Assembly: GCA_905182025.1 (NCBI GenBank)
Contig: CAJJAA010000051.1
Span: 1-44,405 of the forward strand
Length of the DNA: 44,405 nucleotides
Reading direction: 5' to 3'
Origin: an uncultured OM182 clade bacterium
GTDB taxonomy: Bacteria > Pseudomonadota > Gammaproteobacteria > Pseudomonadales > Azotimanducaceae
This document shows positions 34,065 to 42,185 of the stretch, one piece after another; the first letter of the stretch is position 1, and every line of letters begins with the position of its first letter. The notes under the pieces are model-generated. The model was not told the DNA's origin and did not search any database. It was given only the letters and a program-made list of their open reading frames with translations. A program made the position numbers and the translations under genes.

Positions 34065-34655
34065 ATCAAGCTATCAGTCTTTATCGATTTCAAATCACCG
34101 GCGGCCTATCTTGCTCTGAAACCCACATTAGATTTCATCAAGACACATCATCTTGACGTTAACTGGATACCGTTTCCAACCAAGCAATCTGCCATTGCCA
34201 TTGAGCAAGACAACGAGACCAAAGGCGAAACCCATCGTCGCGTTCGCGCAGGTCAGCGACAACAGATGCATGAAATATACGCTGACCTTAGCGATACGCC
34301 GATGCATTTCCGGCCAAAACCCGGCAACAGCGATTTAGCTCTGAATGTCTTAGCCAACTTATCCGTTGATCCAACGACCTTTGTTAGTCGAGCCTATGAC
34401 GCCTATTGGATAGAGGGTAAAGACTTGAATGACGCCGTTGTGGTTGAACAACTGGTCACAGATGCGGGTCTGCACTTTAGTGCCGAGCTATTACAGTCAA
34501 AGGCCATCGACACCAGCATTGAACAGGCGCAAGCACAGGGCGTTTTTGAGGTGCCGGCTTTTGTGATCGAGGAGCAGGTATTTATCGGCAGAGAACATAT
34601 GCCGTGGTTAAGGGAAATTGTTGCCAAAAAAAACCAAACCCTATCACTTAACTGA
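34065..34655 (+). CDS. HCCA-isomerase/DsbA-like protein, second copy, without a normal start codon
   Basis: The frame encodes IKLSVFIDFKSPAAYLALKP at its start and VPAFVIEEQVFIGREHMPWL at its end, so it is a paralogue of the first copy, with the same Ser-Pro active-site pattern. The frame is open from 34005, but no ATG, GTG, TTG or CTG occurs before the conserved first strand; the first ATG (34266) would remove the active site. Upstream in frame is a Ser/Thr-rich stretch ELSTELSTSSSANKSD, like a domain linker. The coordinate given is an ATC codon just before the first conserved residue. It may be read by frameshift from the preceding gene, or the gene may be broken. Confidence 0.7.
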   Translation: MKLSVFIDFKSPAAYLALKPTLDFIKTHHLDVNWIPFPTKQSAIAIEQDNETKGETHRRVRAGQRQQMHEIYADLSDTPMHFRPKPGNSDLALNVLANLSVDPTTFVSRAYDAYWIEGKDLNDAVVVEQLVTDAGLHFSAELLQSKAIDTSIEQAQAQGVFEVPAFVIEEQVFIGREHMPWLREIVAKKNQTLSLN

Positions 34656-34701
34656 AACTAACTAAAAAAGACATCAATGCGAGATAAACAACACAACCGA
34701 G

Positions 34702-35724
34702 CTAAGAATTTTTGACTCTCTTGCTCGCATTAGCTCGCCACTCGCCTGGCGCCTTGTGAAAATATTTTCTAAATGCCAATTGGAAATTGCTCGGCTGACT
34801 GTAGCCGAGTTGATAACTTATTTGCTGCAGTGTCAGGTGCGTCTCTTCCAAATATTGACACGCTAACTGCATCCGCACTTCCAAAATAACTTTTTTGTAG
34901 TTAGTACCGCTCTTGTACAAGCGGGCGCGCAGCGTGTGGACGGGCAAATCGAGTGCCGCAGCTGTCACAGCTAAGCTCTGCATAAGAGAGCCTTCAGTCA
35001 GCAGGTGGTTTCGAACCCGCAAGGTCCAATCATCGCCGGTTTGCATTCGCGCCAGAATGTGTTCGCAGCGATCCTCCAACAAAGGGGCCAACATAACGTC
35101 TGAGGTCTTCAGCACCGCATCCATCCATTGACTAGGAAAAGTTAACCTAGCCTCGGCTTCATCAAAGCTAACTTTACAGCCGAGTAATGACTCATAAAAA
35201 TGACGTGTGCGGGGACAGGCGAATGGGATATATAAATGACACTGGGCCAACTGTGCATCTGGCAATAGATCAGCAATAAACCTAACTTGAGCTGACAACT
35301 CAGCGCCCATCATAAACTGATTCGTTTCACCACTTTGAATCAGCTCTGTTAACGCTAAAGTTGTAAGACCATTTGAATCACTTATTGTGTAAGACACCTT
35401 ACTGACATCGGTTAACATTTTCAGAAAGCGCATCTGCGTCGCCAGCGCTTCGCCAAAAGAGCGCGTACTGGCGATTGCTAGTCCAACAATGCCATAGTCT
35501 GAAATACTGATTCGACGCCCATACGCCAAACCGAGATCTCGAAGGTCGTGGATTTTTTGCAGATCGCGCACAGCGAGAGAAAAACTCAATGTGGTACACG
35601 GATCAGGCACTAAAAGGGCTTGGATGACAGGGTTATGCGCCGCCAACGTTTCATTAAGAAGCTGATAATATCTTCGTGTAAGAGTTTCTGTGTGTGAGTC
35701 TCTGGAAATACTATGAGTTGGCAC
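34702..35724 (-). CDS. AraC-family transcriptional regulator
   Basis: The 340-residue protein has an N-terminal effector domain of the Arabinose_bd type (LGLAYGRRISISDYGIVGLA) and a C-terminal AraC DNA-binding domain. Its two helix-turn-helix motifs are LMQSLAVTAAALDLPVHTLR and LTLQQISYQLGYSQPSNFQL, ending FRKYFHKAPGEWR. It is divergent from the Rieske operon, and the intergenic region carries two 10-bp direct repeats 21 bp apart, the geometry this family uses. It probably controls that operon in response to a metabolite. It converges on the HCCA-isomerase-like genes. Confidence 0.93.
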   Translation of the reverse strand: MPTHSISRDSHTETLTRRYYQLLNETLAAHNPVIQALLVPDPCTTLSFSLAVRDLQKIHDLRDLGLAYGRRISISDYGIVGLAIASTRSFGEALATQMRFLKMLTDVSKVSYTISDSNGLTTLALTELIQSGETNQFMMGAELSAQVRFIADLLPDAQLAQCHLYIPFACPRTRHFYESLLGCKVSFDEAEARLTFPSQWMDAVLKTSDVMLAPLLEDRCEHILARMQTGDDWTLRVRNHLLTEGSLMQSLAVTAAALDLPVHTLRARLYKSGTNYKKVILEVRMQLACQYLEETHLTLQQISYQLGYSQPSNFQLAFRKYFHKAPGEWRANASKRVKNS

Positions 35725-35760
35725 GGGGGATTACGTCAGCCTCGAGGTTGGCAAAGCGCG

Positions 35761-35791
35761 CAAATCATATCATATCACTCACAAATCATAT
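35761..35791. promoter_or_regulatory. Two direct repeats with AraC-type spacing
   Basis: CAAATCATAT occurs at 35761-35770 and again at 35782-35791, exactly 21 bp (two helical turns) apart. They lie about 70 nt before the Rieske start codon and 37 nt from the AraC start codon. Direct half-sites at this spacing are the standard target of a dimeric AraC-family protein. A weak -10 (CATACT at 35817-35822) with no good -35 follows, as expected for an activated promoter. Confidence 0.6.
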
Positions 35792-35859
35792 AACTACTGA
35801 GCACACTCTGTCGTAGCATACTGCGGTTACAGGCGAAACGAGGCCAATGGCAACAAGAT

Positions 35860-36942
35860 ATGAATTATTTGATAGCGCCCCAATATAAATTGCCCGCCGA
35901 GGCATACTTCGAAGAATCGTGGTTAATCCAAGAAAAACGTAAAATCTTCGGGGCGAGTTGGCTATACGCTGGCCAAACGAGCGAATTTCACGAGCACGGC
36001 AGTTATAAAACCATCAAGGCCGGCCTCGATGAACTTGTTGTCGTTCGAGATAAACACGACCAATTGAACGCATTTCATAATGTCTGCCGTCATCGGGGCG
36101 CTCAATTGGTTCAGGGCACAGGTCAGTGCGGCACATTGGTTTGCCCTTATCATAAGTGGACCTACGGTCTCGACGGGCATCTGCGCGGTGTTGCTAAACA
36201 CGATCAGTTTACCGATATCGATAACATGAGTCTCGGCCTGCATCCTGCGAGCGTTGAAACATGGATGGGACTGGTTTTTATCAACGCCAACGAGCATCCG
36301 ACAGAATCACTGACCGAATGGTTAGGCGATATTGGTAAAGAGCTAGCGCCATTCGGCGCTGACAAACTCGAACTTCTAAAGAGCGATACCATTAGTTTTG
36401 AAGCAAACTGGAAGTTCTATATCGAAAACCATATCGATTGGCTGCATTTATGGTTTGTGCACCCCGAGACCTTAGCCGCACTTGACCATGACAAGGGTCA
36501 ATTCGAGCAACTAGGTCGCCACTGGGTTTCCTACGAACCGGCCAAGCGGGAGCATGCGCAGGCCTACAAAACGAGTAGTCCGCTGCCGGACATCCCCCAC
36601 GTCAAAGATGCTATCGGTCGGTACTCAGAAAACGGCGCACATTTTATTTTTCCAAACCTACCTATTTTTACCGGCACAAGCTTCTTCGCGATCGCAGAAT
36701 TAATTCCCCTAACGGCTGAGAAAACGCAGATGAAAGTTAATCTTCTGGGTGTCCCTGGCGGCGATGAAGACGCATTTTTTGAGCTTTTTAACGAAATCAC
36801 GAAAGGCGAAGACGCACGTATTATTGAAAACATTCAACGGAATGTTCGCAGCAAGCATTTCGCCGTGGGTCCTTTAGCCCATAGTTACGAAAAGGCCATT
36901 TCTGATTTTCATGATCATTATTTAAAACTGATGGATTTGTAG
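35860..36942 (+). CDS. Rieske non-haem iron oxygenase, large (alpha) subunit
   Basis: The 360-residue protein has an N-terminal Rieske [2Fe-2S] domain with the ligands in VCRHRGAQL and VCPYHKWTYG, and a catalytic domain whose mononuclear iron ligands are in HIDWLHLWFVHPE (Asp-x2-His-x4-His) and a later Asp, possibly in SDFHDHY. No ferredoxin or reductase gene is next to it, so electrons must come from elsewhere. It is the first gene of a tight operon with a barrel-like protein, a small membrane protein and an MFS transporter. A hydroxylation or demethylation of an imported aromatic or other ring compound is likely. Confidence 0.93.
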   Translation: MNYLIAPQYKLPAEAYFEESWLIQEKRKIFGASWLYAGQTSEFHEHGSYKTIKAGLDELVVVRDKHDQLNAFHNVCRHRGAQLVQGTGQCGTLVCPYHKWTYGLDGHLRGVAKHDQFTDIDNMSLGLHPASVETWMGLVFINANEHPTESLTEWLGDIGKELAPFGADKLELLKSDTISFEANWKFYIENHIDWLHLWFVHPETLAALDHDKGQFEQLGRHWVSYEPAKREHAQAYKTSSPLPDIPHVKDAIGRYSENGAHFIFPNLPIFTGTSFFAIAELIPLTAEKTQMKVNLLGVPGGDEDAFFELFNEITKGEDARIIENIQRNVRSKHFAVGPLAHSYEKAISDFHDHYLKLMDL

Positions 36943-36943
36943 A

Positions 36944-37552
36944 TTGACGCATATCGACCTACAGGATCTGACTGGCGTTTGGCAACGGGACTCGCTGACG
37001 ATCGAAAACGGCAAACCCTTTGAGGATTCAAATGTTTATTGGTTGCAGGCTGGAGATTATTTTGCCGATATGCGCTGGCCACTGGACCAAGCAAAGCGCA
37101 CCGAGTCGCTCCAGAGCGCTTTTGCCGGACGGACTCATTGGTCGCAACCGAAAATCAGATTCACACACCATATCGATTTGACTAAACAGCATCTTGAAGA
37201 TGAAGGCGACCTTATGATGGTCGACGAAAAGTTGGTGGAACGTGGCCAAGTGACAACCAAGGGAAAGACCATAGGTTACAAAGAAATCTGGTCACCGCTA
37301 CACACAACCGATCAGTCGCAACAGACAAACGTCGCCGTTGTCGATACAGACAGTGAGGTTGGCTACTTTATACAGGTTGGTGACTTCGCCATCGGCATGA
37401 ACGACACGCAGGGTATATTTAGCGCGGCCTGTTTGAGGCGATCGACGCCGCAGGGAAAATGGCGATTACTCCACAGCATTGGCGAAACTGAGCGTTTGGC
37501 ACCATTGATCAATGCACACCTTATTGGATTTACACTGAGGAAAAACCTATGA
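36944..37552 (+). CDS. Beta-rich protein of unknown function, operon partner of the Rieske oxygenase
   Basis: The 202-residue soluble protein starts at TTG 36944, one base after the Rieske stop. The segments LTGVWQRDSLTIENGKPFED, VYWLQAGDYFADMRWP and IGYKEIWSPLHTTDQ look like a lipocalin-like or HRI1-like barrel, with a repeat of the pattern later in VVDTDSEVGYFIQVGDFAIG. This family call is from memory of the pattern and is weak. Its place in the operon suggests a substrate-binding or accessory role for the oxygenase. Confidence 0.75.
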   Translation: MTHIDLQDLTGVWQRDSLTIENGKPFEDSNVYWLQAGDYFADMRWPLDQAKRTESLQSAFAGRTHWSQPKIRFTHHIDLTKQHLEDEGDLMMVDEKLVERGQVTTKGKTIGYKEIWSPLHTTDQSQQTNVAVVDTDSEVGYFIQVGDFAIGMNDTQGIFSAACLRRSTPQGKWRLLHSIGETERLAPLINAHLIGFTLRKNL

Positions 37553-37806
37553 ATTACCAGTGGTATGACGTAATCGGCAACATTGGCGTTTTGATAATTC
37601 TCGGCTGTTATCTTTTACTGCAGCTCAACAAATTGGCGTCCAGCGAGTTGAGTTTCTCTGTCTTCAATGGCCTCGGAGCGCTGCTGATACTCATCTCTCT
37701 CACCTACGAATTTAATTTGTCCGCTTTCATTATTGAGCTATTTTGGCTTCTTATAAGCCTTTTTGGCGTCGCAACCTATTTGCTTAAACGAAGAGCAACA
37801 TCATAG
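37549..37806 (+). CDS. CBU_0592-like small membrane protein
   Basis: The 85-residue protein has three hydrophobic segments (VIGNIGVLIILGCYLLLQLN, VFNGLGALLILISLTYEFNL and FIIELFWLLISLFGVATYLL). The patterns SxxxNGLGALLILISLTYEF and IELFWLLISLFG match the CBU_0592-type family of small membrane proteins of unknown function. It overlaps the preceding gene by four bases and the MFS gene by one, so all are translated together. Confidence 0.8.
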   Translation: MNYQWYDVIGNIGVLIILGCYLLLQLNKLASSELSFSVFNGLGALLILISLTYEFNLSAFIIELFWLLISLFGVATYLLKRRATS

Positions 37807-38927
37807 TGGGCCCACCTCAGAAACAATTGATTTCAACCCTACTTGCAACAGCCTCTGCCGCACTTCTTTTCCTATTGTTGCCGTTTGTTGTCGGCTGGAT
37901 TTCCGATCAATACAATTTGGACGAACAGCAGGCTGGCCTCATTGTGAGTATTTATTTTGGTGGATTTCTCATCACCTCGGTGGCTGCATATATCACTTAT
38001 GGAAAGGTGCGGAATCTTGCTGCCATACAGCTCGGCTACATATTGTTAGTGCCCGGGTTAGTAGTCTGCGGCTTGGCACCTAACACTATTTTCCTTTCGA
38101 TAGGCCTTGCACTTTGCGGCATCGGCAGCGGGCTATTGTATGGCACGGGTGTTTCAATTGTATCGGCCCACCCACAAAGTGAACGTGCATTTGGTGGTAT
38201 GGTTGCGACTCAACAGATAATTGCTTTAGCACTTATTTACAGCTTACCTGTATGGATTTATCCCTATTATGGATACGCAGCATGCTGGCTGGTACTGGCG
38301 GTAATTGTTGCGATCACGGCCTTGTCTTCACGTTGGATTCCGAATGACAACGGCGCTGATCAAAACATCTTAGCGGGCTCTTCAAAAACGGCCGCGGTTG
38401 GTATCGTAAGCCTCTTGTTTCACTTCTGTTTGCTTTCCGCGGTCTGGACGTTCGTCGAAAGGCTAGGTATTAGTAAGAGCTTTAGTCGCGACGACATTGC
38501 ATTATCACTAGCACTGTCGCTGGCCGGTGGTCTCATCGGGGCACTGATTGCCGCCGCTATTGGCGACCGATTCGGTAAAAATTACCCGCACTTAATCTCA
38601 GCAACCGCTTTTCTTGCAGCCTTCTATTTTCTAGCGCTCAGCACACAATGGTTATACTTTCTTGCAGCGGTCATCTTATTTTCAGCCGCATGGACCTATT
38701 GTCTTTCCTACCAAATGGCCAGCATTGGCAATCTCAGCCATCGAATGGCCGTCCTTATACCGGGCGTTCAAGGCGTTGCAGCAATGCTTGGACCACCCAT
38801 TGGTGGCTGGGTAATCAGTCAAAGTGGCTATACGAACTTAATGATCAGCGCGGCTGTTGTGATAACACTGTCAAGCGTCGCCTTTTGCTATCAACCTCTT
38901 CGCGTTGAACTTAGATCAGATGGATGA
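37806..38927 (+). CDS. MFS transporter
   Basis: The 373-residue protein has about twelve membrane helices in two similar halves with a basic central loop (RWIPNDNGADQN). The half-signatures GLIVSIYFGGFLITSVAAYI and AIGDRFGKNYPHLISATAFL are family-typical. Start is GTG 37806, which shares one base with the upstream stop. As the last gene of the operon it likely imports the substrate of the Rieske oxygenase or exports its product; substrate is not readable. Confidence 0.9.
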   Translation: MGPPQKQLISTLLATASAALLFLLLPFVVGWISDQYNLDEQQAGLIVSIYFGGFLITSVAAYITYGKVRNLAAIQLGYILLVPGLVVCGLAPNTIFLSIGLALCGIGSGLLYGTGVSIVSAHPQSERAFGGMVATQQIIALALIYSLPVWIYPYYGYAACWLVLAVIVAITALSSRWIPNDNGADQNILAGSSKTAAVGIVSLLFHFCLLSAVWTFVERLGISKSFSRDDIALSLALSLAGGLIGALIAAAIGDRFGKNYPHLISATAFLAAFYFLALSTQWLYFLAAVILFSAAWTYCLSYQMASIGNLSHRMAVLIPGVQGVAAMLGPPIGGWVISQSGYTNLMISAAVVITLSSVAFCYQPLRVELRSDG

Positions 38928-39048
38928 ACATCACGAAAGGTGGAACCATTCACCCCCGACAACGAGTCACAATGTCTGTTGCCGCAAAATACAATCGTGG
39001 TCTAACTAGCGATTTTGGTCGCGCCGCGATACAGGATTGTAACTAGCA

Positions 39049-40185
39049 TCAATTCTCTACGTACTCAGTACGAAGCGTGTCGATCGCCAAACCAACGCTG
39101 TCAACAATTGCGGTAAAGGATTCCCAATGTGCAGGCAGAATGTCAACTTTGCTGGCAGTTTGCATCGCTTTCCAACCTCTCTCACCCGGCAGAAAAATTT
39201 CATCAACCCCCGGTCTTGGTTTGGCGCTTTTTACTGCAGAAACAAGACGGTCGGAGCGGCGTCCAGCTTCACCAGCAGGCATCCAATGAGTCGGGTCTAT
39301 CACAATAATGCAGGCACCGCCGGTTAATGCTTCGGTCTGAGGCTCAAGCCAATGCGATGGTGGCCCATCAATTTCTGGGCTCATCCGTGCATTAGGGTTG
39401 ATGACGCCAGCCAGCATTTCGGTAAACAGGTTGAACGCATACATACGAGGTGAGCCGAAAACTGACGGCGCATCGCAGTCTGAAATGCGCCCATAATCAT
39501 CCATCTGCTTAAAATACGGTGCCGGATCGTCGGTCAATTCGCCTGTTTGCGGATCGACTAAATATTCGCCCTTGAGTTTCTTGCCTTGAAAAAACGCTTC
39601 GCTAATATCGCCATCGTGAACTTCCACAGCCTGGATGTCTGAAACAATGGGCGGCAGCTCTCCACCCGGTGTCGCGGCGGCGAATGGCGCACCGGATAAT
39701 ACGTTCTGCATTGCACCCCAGGGAGATACAAGCGGGAGGCTATTATTTGTTGCCATCGCAAACATACCTTCGCGCGCAGCCATTCGTACATAAGTGCCGA
39801 AAGCGCCGGCGTCGTTGAAGTCGCGCACGAACCCAATCGCAATCGCACTTTCGCGCGCCTTATTAATTGTAGCCTCCATCGCCATCGTGACAGCCCACTG
39901 ACCTGAAGCGCGCTTGGCATCAACGACCAGCCATGTCGGACCTTCGTCAACGATCTCAGGTACCGCTGTTACGTCCATGGTTCCAGTGCGCGCCAGCAAT
40001 ACCGGAATTTCAAACACGCCAATGCCTTGCGTCGATTTCCCATTACGATCTCCATCGGACACGCAATGTGCTATGACCTTTGCCTGCTCATTCGAAAAAT
40101 CCAGTGCAAGCAATACGCGGCGATAACAATACTCAAGAAAATTTGGATCTTCCTTGATCATGCTAGCTTTACTTTCATTCTGCAT
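39049..40185 (-). CDS. Ldh_2-type (malate/L-lactate/ureidoglycolate dehydrogenase family) oxidoreductase
   Basis: The 378-residue protein belongs to the NAD(P)-dependent Ldh_2 family, distinct from classical MDH. Recognisable parts are LALDFSNEQAKVIAHCVSDG, the family DNxGAFGTY variant DFNDAGAFGTYVRMAAREGM, SLPLVSPWGAMQNVLSGAPF, and the PGERG loop in IFLPGERGWKAMQTA. The substrate is a 2-hydroxy acid of unknown identity. The start at ATG 40185 has AAGGG upstream. It is divergent from the PhyH gene with about 95 nt between starts, so one regulator could control both. Confidence 0.88.
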   Translation of the reverse strand: MQNESKASMIKEDPNFLEYCYRRVLLALDFSNEQAKVIAHCVSDGDRNGKSTQGIGVFEIPVLLARTGTMDVTAVPEIVDEGPTWLVVDAKRASGQWAVTMAMEATINKARESAIAIGFVRDFNDAGAFGTYVRMAAREGMFAMATNNSLPLVSPWGAMQNVLSGAPFAAATPGGELPPIVSDIQAVEVHDGDISEAFFQGKKLKGEYLVDPQTGELTDDPAPYFKQMDDYGRISDCDAPSVFGSPRMYAFNLFTEMLAGVINPNARMSPEIDGPPSHWLEPQTEALTGGACIIVIDPTHWMPAGEAGRRSDRLVSAVKSAKPRPGVDEIFLPGERGWKAMQTASKVDILPAHWESFTAIVDSVGLAIDTLRTEYVEN

Positions 40186-40239
40186 TCGTGGCGCCCTTTG
40201 AAACGGTAAGTGAGACTCTGCGACGATCAATATTAAATG

Positions 40240-40252
40240 TTAACATTGTTAA
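40240..40252. promoter_or_regulatory. Palindrome in the Ldh_2/PhyH divergent promoter region
   Basis: TTAACA and TGTTAA face each other around one T, a perfect 13-nt palindrome midway between the two start codons. It is AT-rich, so chance is not excluded. It is a candidate operator. Confidence 0.35.
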
Positions 40253-40279
40253 GCTGCATCAACCTTTGGAGAATTCTGA

Positions 40280-41113
40280 ATGACTGCACGAGCCCTGCAA
40301 CGCCTGCCATCAGATTGTACTGTCGACGATATCGTCGAAGCCAATGAGCGAGATGGTGGCGTCATTGTTGATGGCTGGCTAAATCCTCGTTTACTTGCAC
40401 AATTTAACCATGAACTCTCCCCTTGGCTAGATCAGCATGATGGCACCAATTCAGGCTCCGAAGCCTCTGACAGCTTTCTCGGCTTGCGCACCAAGCGCCT
40501 GCAAGGTCTGTGCATGAAAGCGCCAAGTTTTTTAGACATTATGCTTGACGATAAAATCATCGGTTTTGCCGAAGCTGTGCTTGGTCCAATAGGACCAACG
40601 ATTATCTTAAATAATGGCGAAGTTATTGATATTGGCCCAGGCGAGTCCGCTCAACCAATCCACCGCGATGACGATGCTTGGAACTTTGCAAACACATCAA
40701 ACCCAATGATCGTGAACACGATTGCTGCCTTAGTCGACGTGACACCTCAAATGGGTGCAACGCTCGTTGCACCAGGCAGTCATCGTTGGGACCGAGATCG
40801 AATGCCAACAAAAGATGAAATTGTTGCTTGCGACCTACCCGCTGGCTCTGCGCTTTTTTTTAGAGGTGACACATTACACGCAGGAGGCACAAACACGACG
40901 AACAGACGTCGCAGGGCACTTTCAACAGGATTATGCTGCGGCTGGTTGCGTCCGGTCGAGAACAGCTATACCAATATTCCCATCGACACTGTTAAAAGCT
41001 TTCCCCGCAGGGCGCAGGAGCTTTTAGGTTATGCACTCTACGATGCATCCGAAGTTGGCGGCGGCTATCTTGGCTACCATGATATGGGTGATCCCATGCG
41101 GCTATTTGAGTAA
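40280..41113 (+). CDS. Phytanoyl-CoA dioxygenase (PhyH) family enzyme
   Basis: The 277-residue protein is an Fe(II)/2-oxoglutarate-dependent hydroxylase. The iron ligands His and Asp are in PIHRDDDAWNF near residue 127, the distal His in GDTLHAGGTNTTNRRRRALS near 197, and the Arg of the last stretch binds 2-oxoglutarate. GGAGAATTCTG precedes the ATG. Many marine Proteobacteria carry several PhyH proteins with different small substrates. The neighbour is a 2-hydroxy acid dehydrogenase, so sequential hydroxylation and oxidation is possible. Confidence 0.9.
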   Translation: MTARALQRLPSDCTVDDIVEANERDGGVIVDGWLNPRLLAQFNHELSPWLDQHDGTNSGSEASDSFLGLRTKRLQGLCMKAPSFLDIMLDDKIIGFAEAVLGPIGPTIILNNGEVIDIGPGESAQPIHRDDDAWNFANTSNPMIVNTIAALVDVTPQMGATLVAPGSHRWDRDRMPTKDEIVACDLPAGSALFFRGDTLHAGGTNTTNRRRRALSTGLCCGWLRPVENSYTNIPIDTVKSFPRRAQELLGYALYDASEVGGGYLGYHDMGDPMRLFE

Positions 41114-41261
41114 GTGCATCAGCTAAGCCCTCGCAACAAACTCAGGCGCGAAGGATTTCCGTCTGTGATCTTGTATAAGAGCAGATAAGCGCACAGATCT
41201 TCGACAGTTTCTCGCAGTTAGTAGGCCTGTCGAGTTATCACTGTAGTCTAAGCGCAATTGG

Positions 41262-41840
41262 CTATTGCGGCGGAAAGGCGCTGAACATCTCTTTTGATAA
41301 CAGGTCTGCTGCGTTATCCCGAATCGATGGGGACAGCTTTTTAGGTAAACGTCCCTCCGCAATAGAACGCCAAATAAGACCTTTCGTTTCAGAACTCAAA
41401 AGGTCAATAACCACGGTGCCTTCCGCATAGGTTTTCGGCTTACCCCCGCCAGTACTGTAACCGATCGCCACCGAGGAGCCATAAGAGCCCGTCGATACAC
41501 CGCCATGAACGCCGCCGTCGTAGTAATTATTAAACTGTTTCGCGGAGTACCGTTCCTCTTTTGACACGTGGTAATTTACGAGGAAATCGGCATTGCCCGA
41601 CTTGGCTTCAGTAAAGCCCTTGGACGTTAGCTCGCGATTAATAAATCGACGTACTCGATTATTTGCATCGCCGTAACTACGGTACCTCGAGTCTCGAGAG
41701 GGATATACATCATCGTACCAGCGGTAGGTTTTAAGCTCACTGAAGTCGACGCTCGCATCGTGGTCGTAGCTATAAGTTGGCTTACTGGCACAGCCAAACA
41801 AAAAAGATGATAGGAGGATTAAACAGGCTAGTCTTTTCAT
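41262..41840 (-). CDS. DUF4136 lipoprotein
   Basis: The 192-residue protein has a lipoprotein signal (MKRLACLILLSSFLFGC) with the lipobox LFGC. The mature part matches DUF4136: VDFSELKTYRWYDD, NRVRRFINRELTSKGFTEAK, ADFLVNYHVS and TYAEGTVVIDLLSSETKGLI WRS. A Gly/Tyr/Ser-rich loop in the middle (YYDGGVHGGVSTGSYGSS) is typical. Its function is unknown; it probably sits on the outer membrane. Confidence 0.9.
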   Translation of the reverse strand: MKRLACLILLSSFLFGCASKPTYSYDHDASVDFSELKTYRWYDDVYPSRDSRYRSYGDANNRVRRFINRELTSKGFTEAKSGNADFLVNYHVSKEERYSAKQFNNYYDGGVHGGVSTGSYGSSVAIGYSTGGGKPKTYAEGTVVIDLLSSETKGLIWRSIAEGRLPKKLSPSIRDNAADLLSKEMFSAFPPQ

Positions 41841-42185
41841 AAGTTTTTTCTTTATTGATTCGCTGTTATCGGCTGATATGCTTACCGAGGGGCGAAAACG
41901 ATACCATCTATTTTCCTCGCCTAGATAGGCCTTTTGCGACGCCTTGCTTTCGATCGTTTGCTTCAGGTGTTTGTTTCCTATCAGTGCAGATTATTCTAGA
42001 TGAGCAGCCATCGAAACCAACGACAATGGATCGTATGCAACACGCTAAAAGCACTGGCGTGACAACCAAGCAGATGGGAGAATCTGAACCCTCAGGCATC
42101 CGTATAACCCGTATCGTCAAAACAATCAGCCTAGATTCATAAAACCTAAGCAAACCCATCCACTTGCAAAGCATCGACTTATAAA
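41841..42185. other. Intergenic region with no recognisable feature
   Basis: The two flanking genes are divergent. Short frames on both strands have no ribosome-binding site and no recognisable protein. Confidence 0.4.

Noticed and set aside
35847..35888. 13-residue frame (MATRYELFDSAPI) overlapping the Rieske start, a possible leader peptide
   Set aside because: The upstream AGG is only 3 nt from the ATG and there is no attenuator structure; it is likely chance.
41855..42142. Plus-strand 95-codon frame before the Tag-like gene
   Set aside because: Cys- and Arg-rich sequence without a pattern, matched by a minus-strand frame of the same size; probably non-coding.
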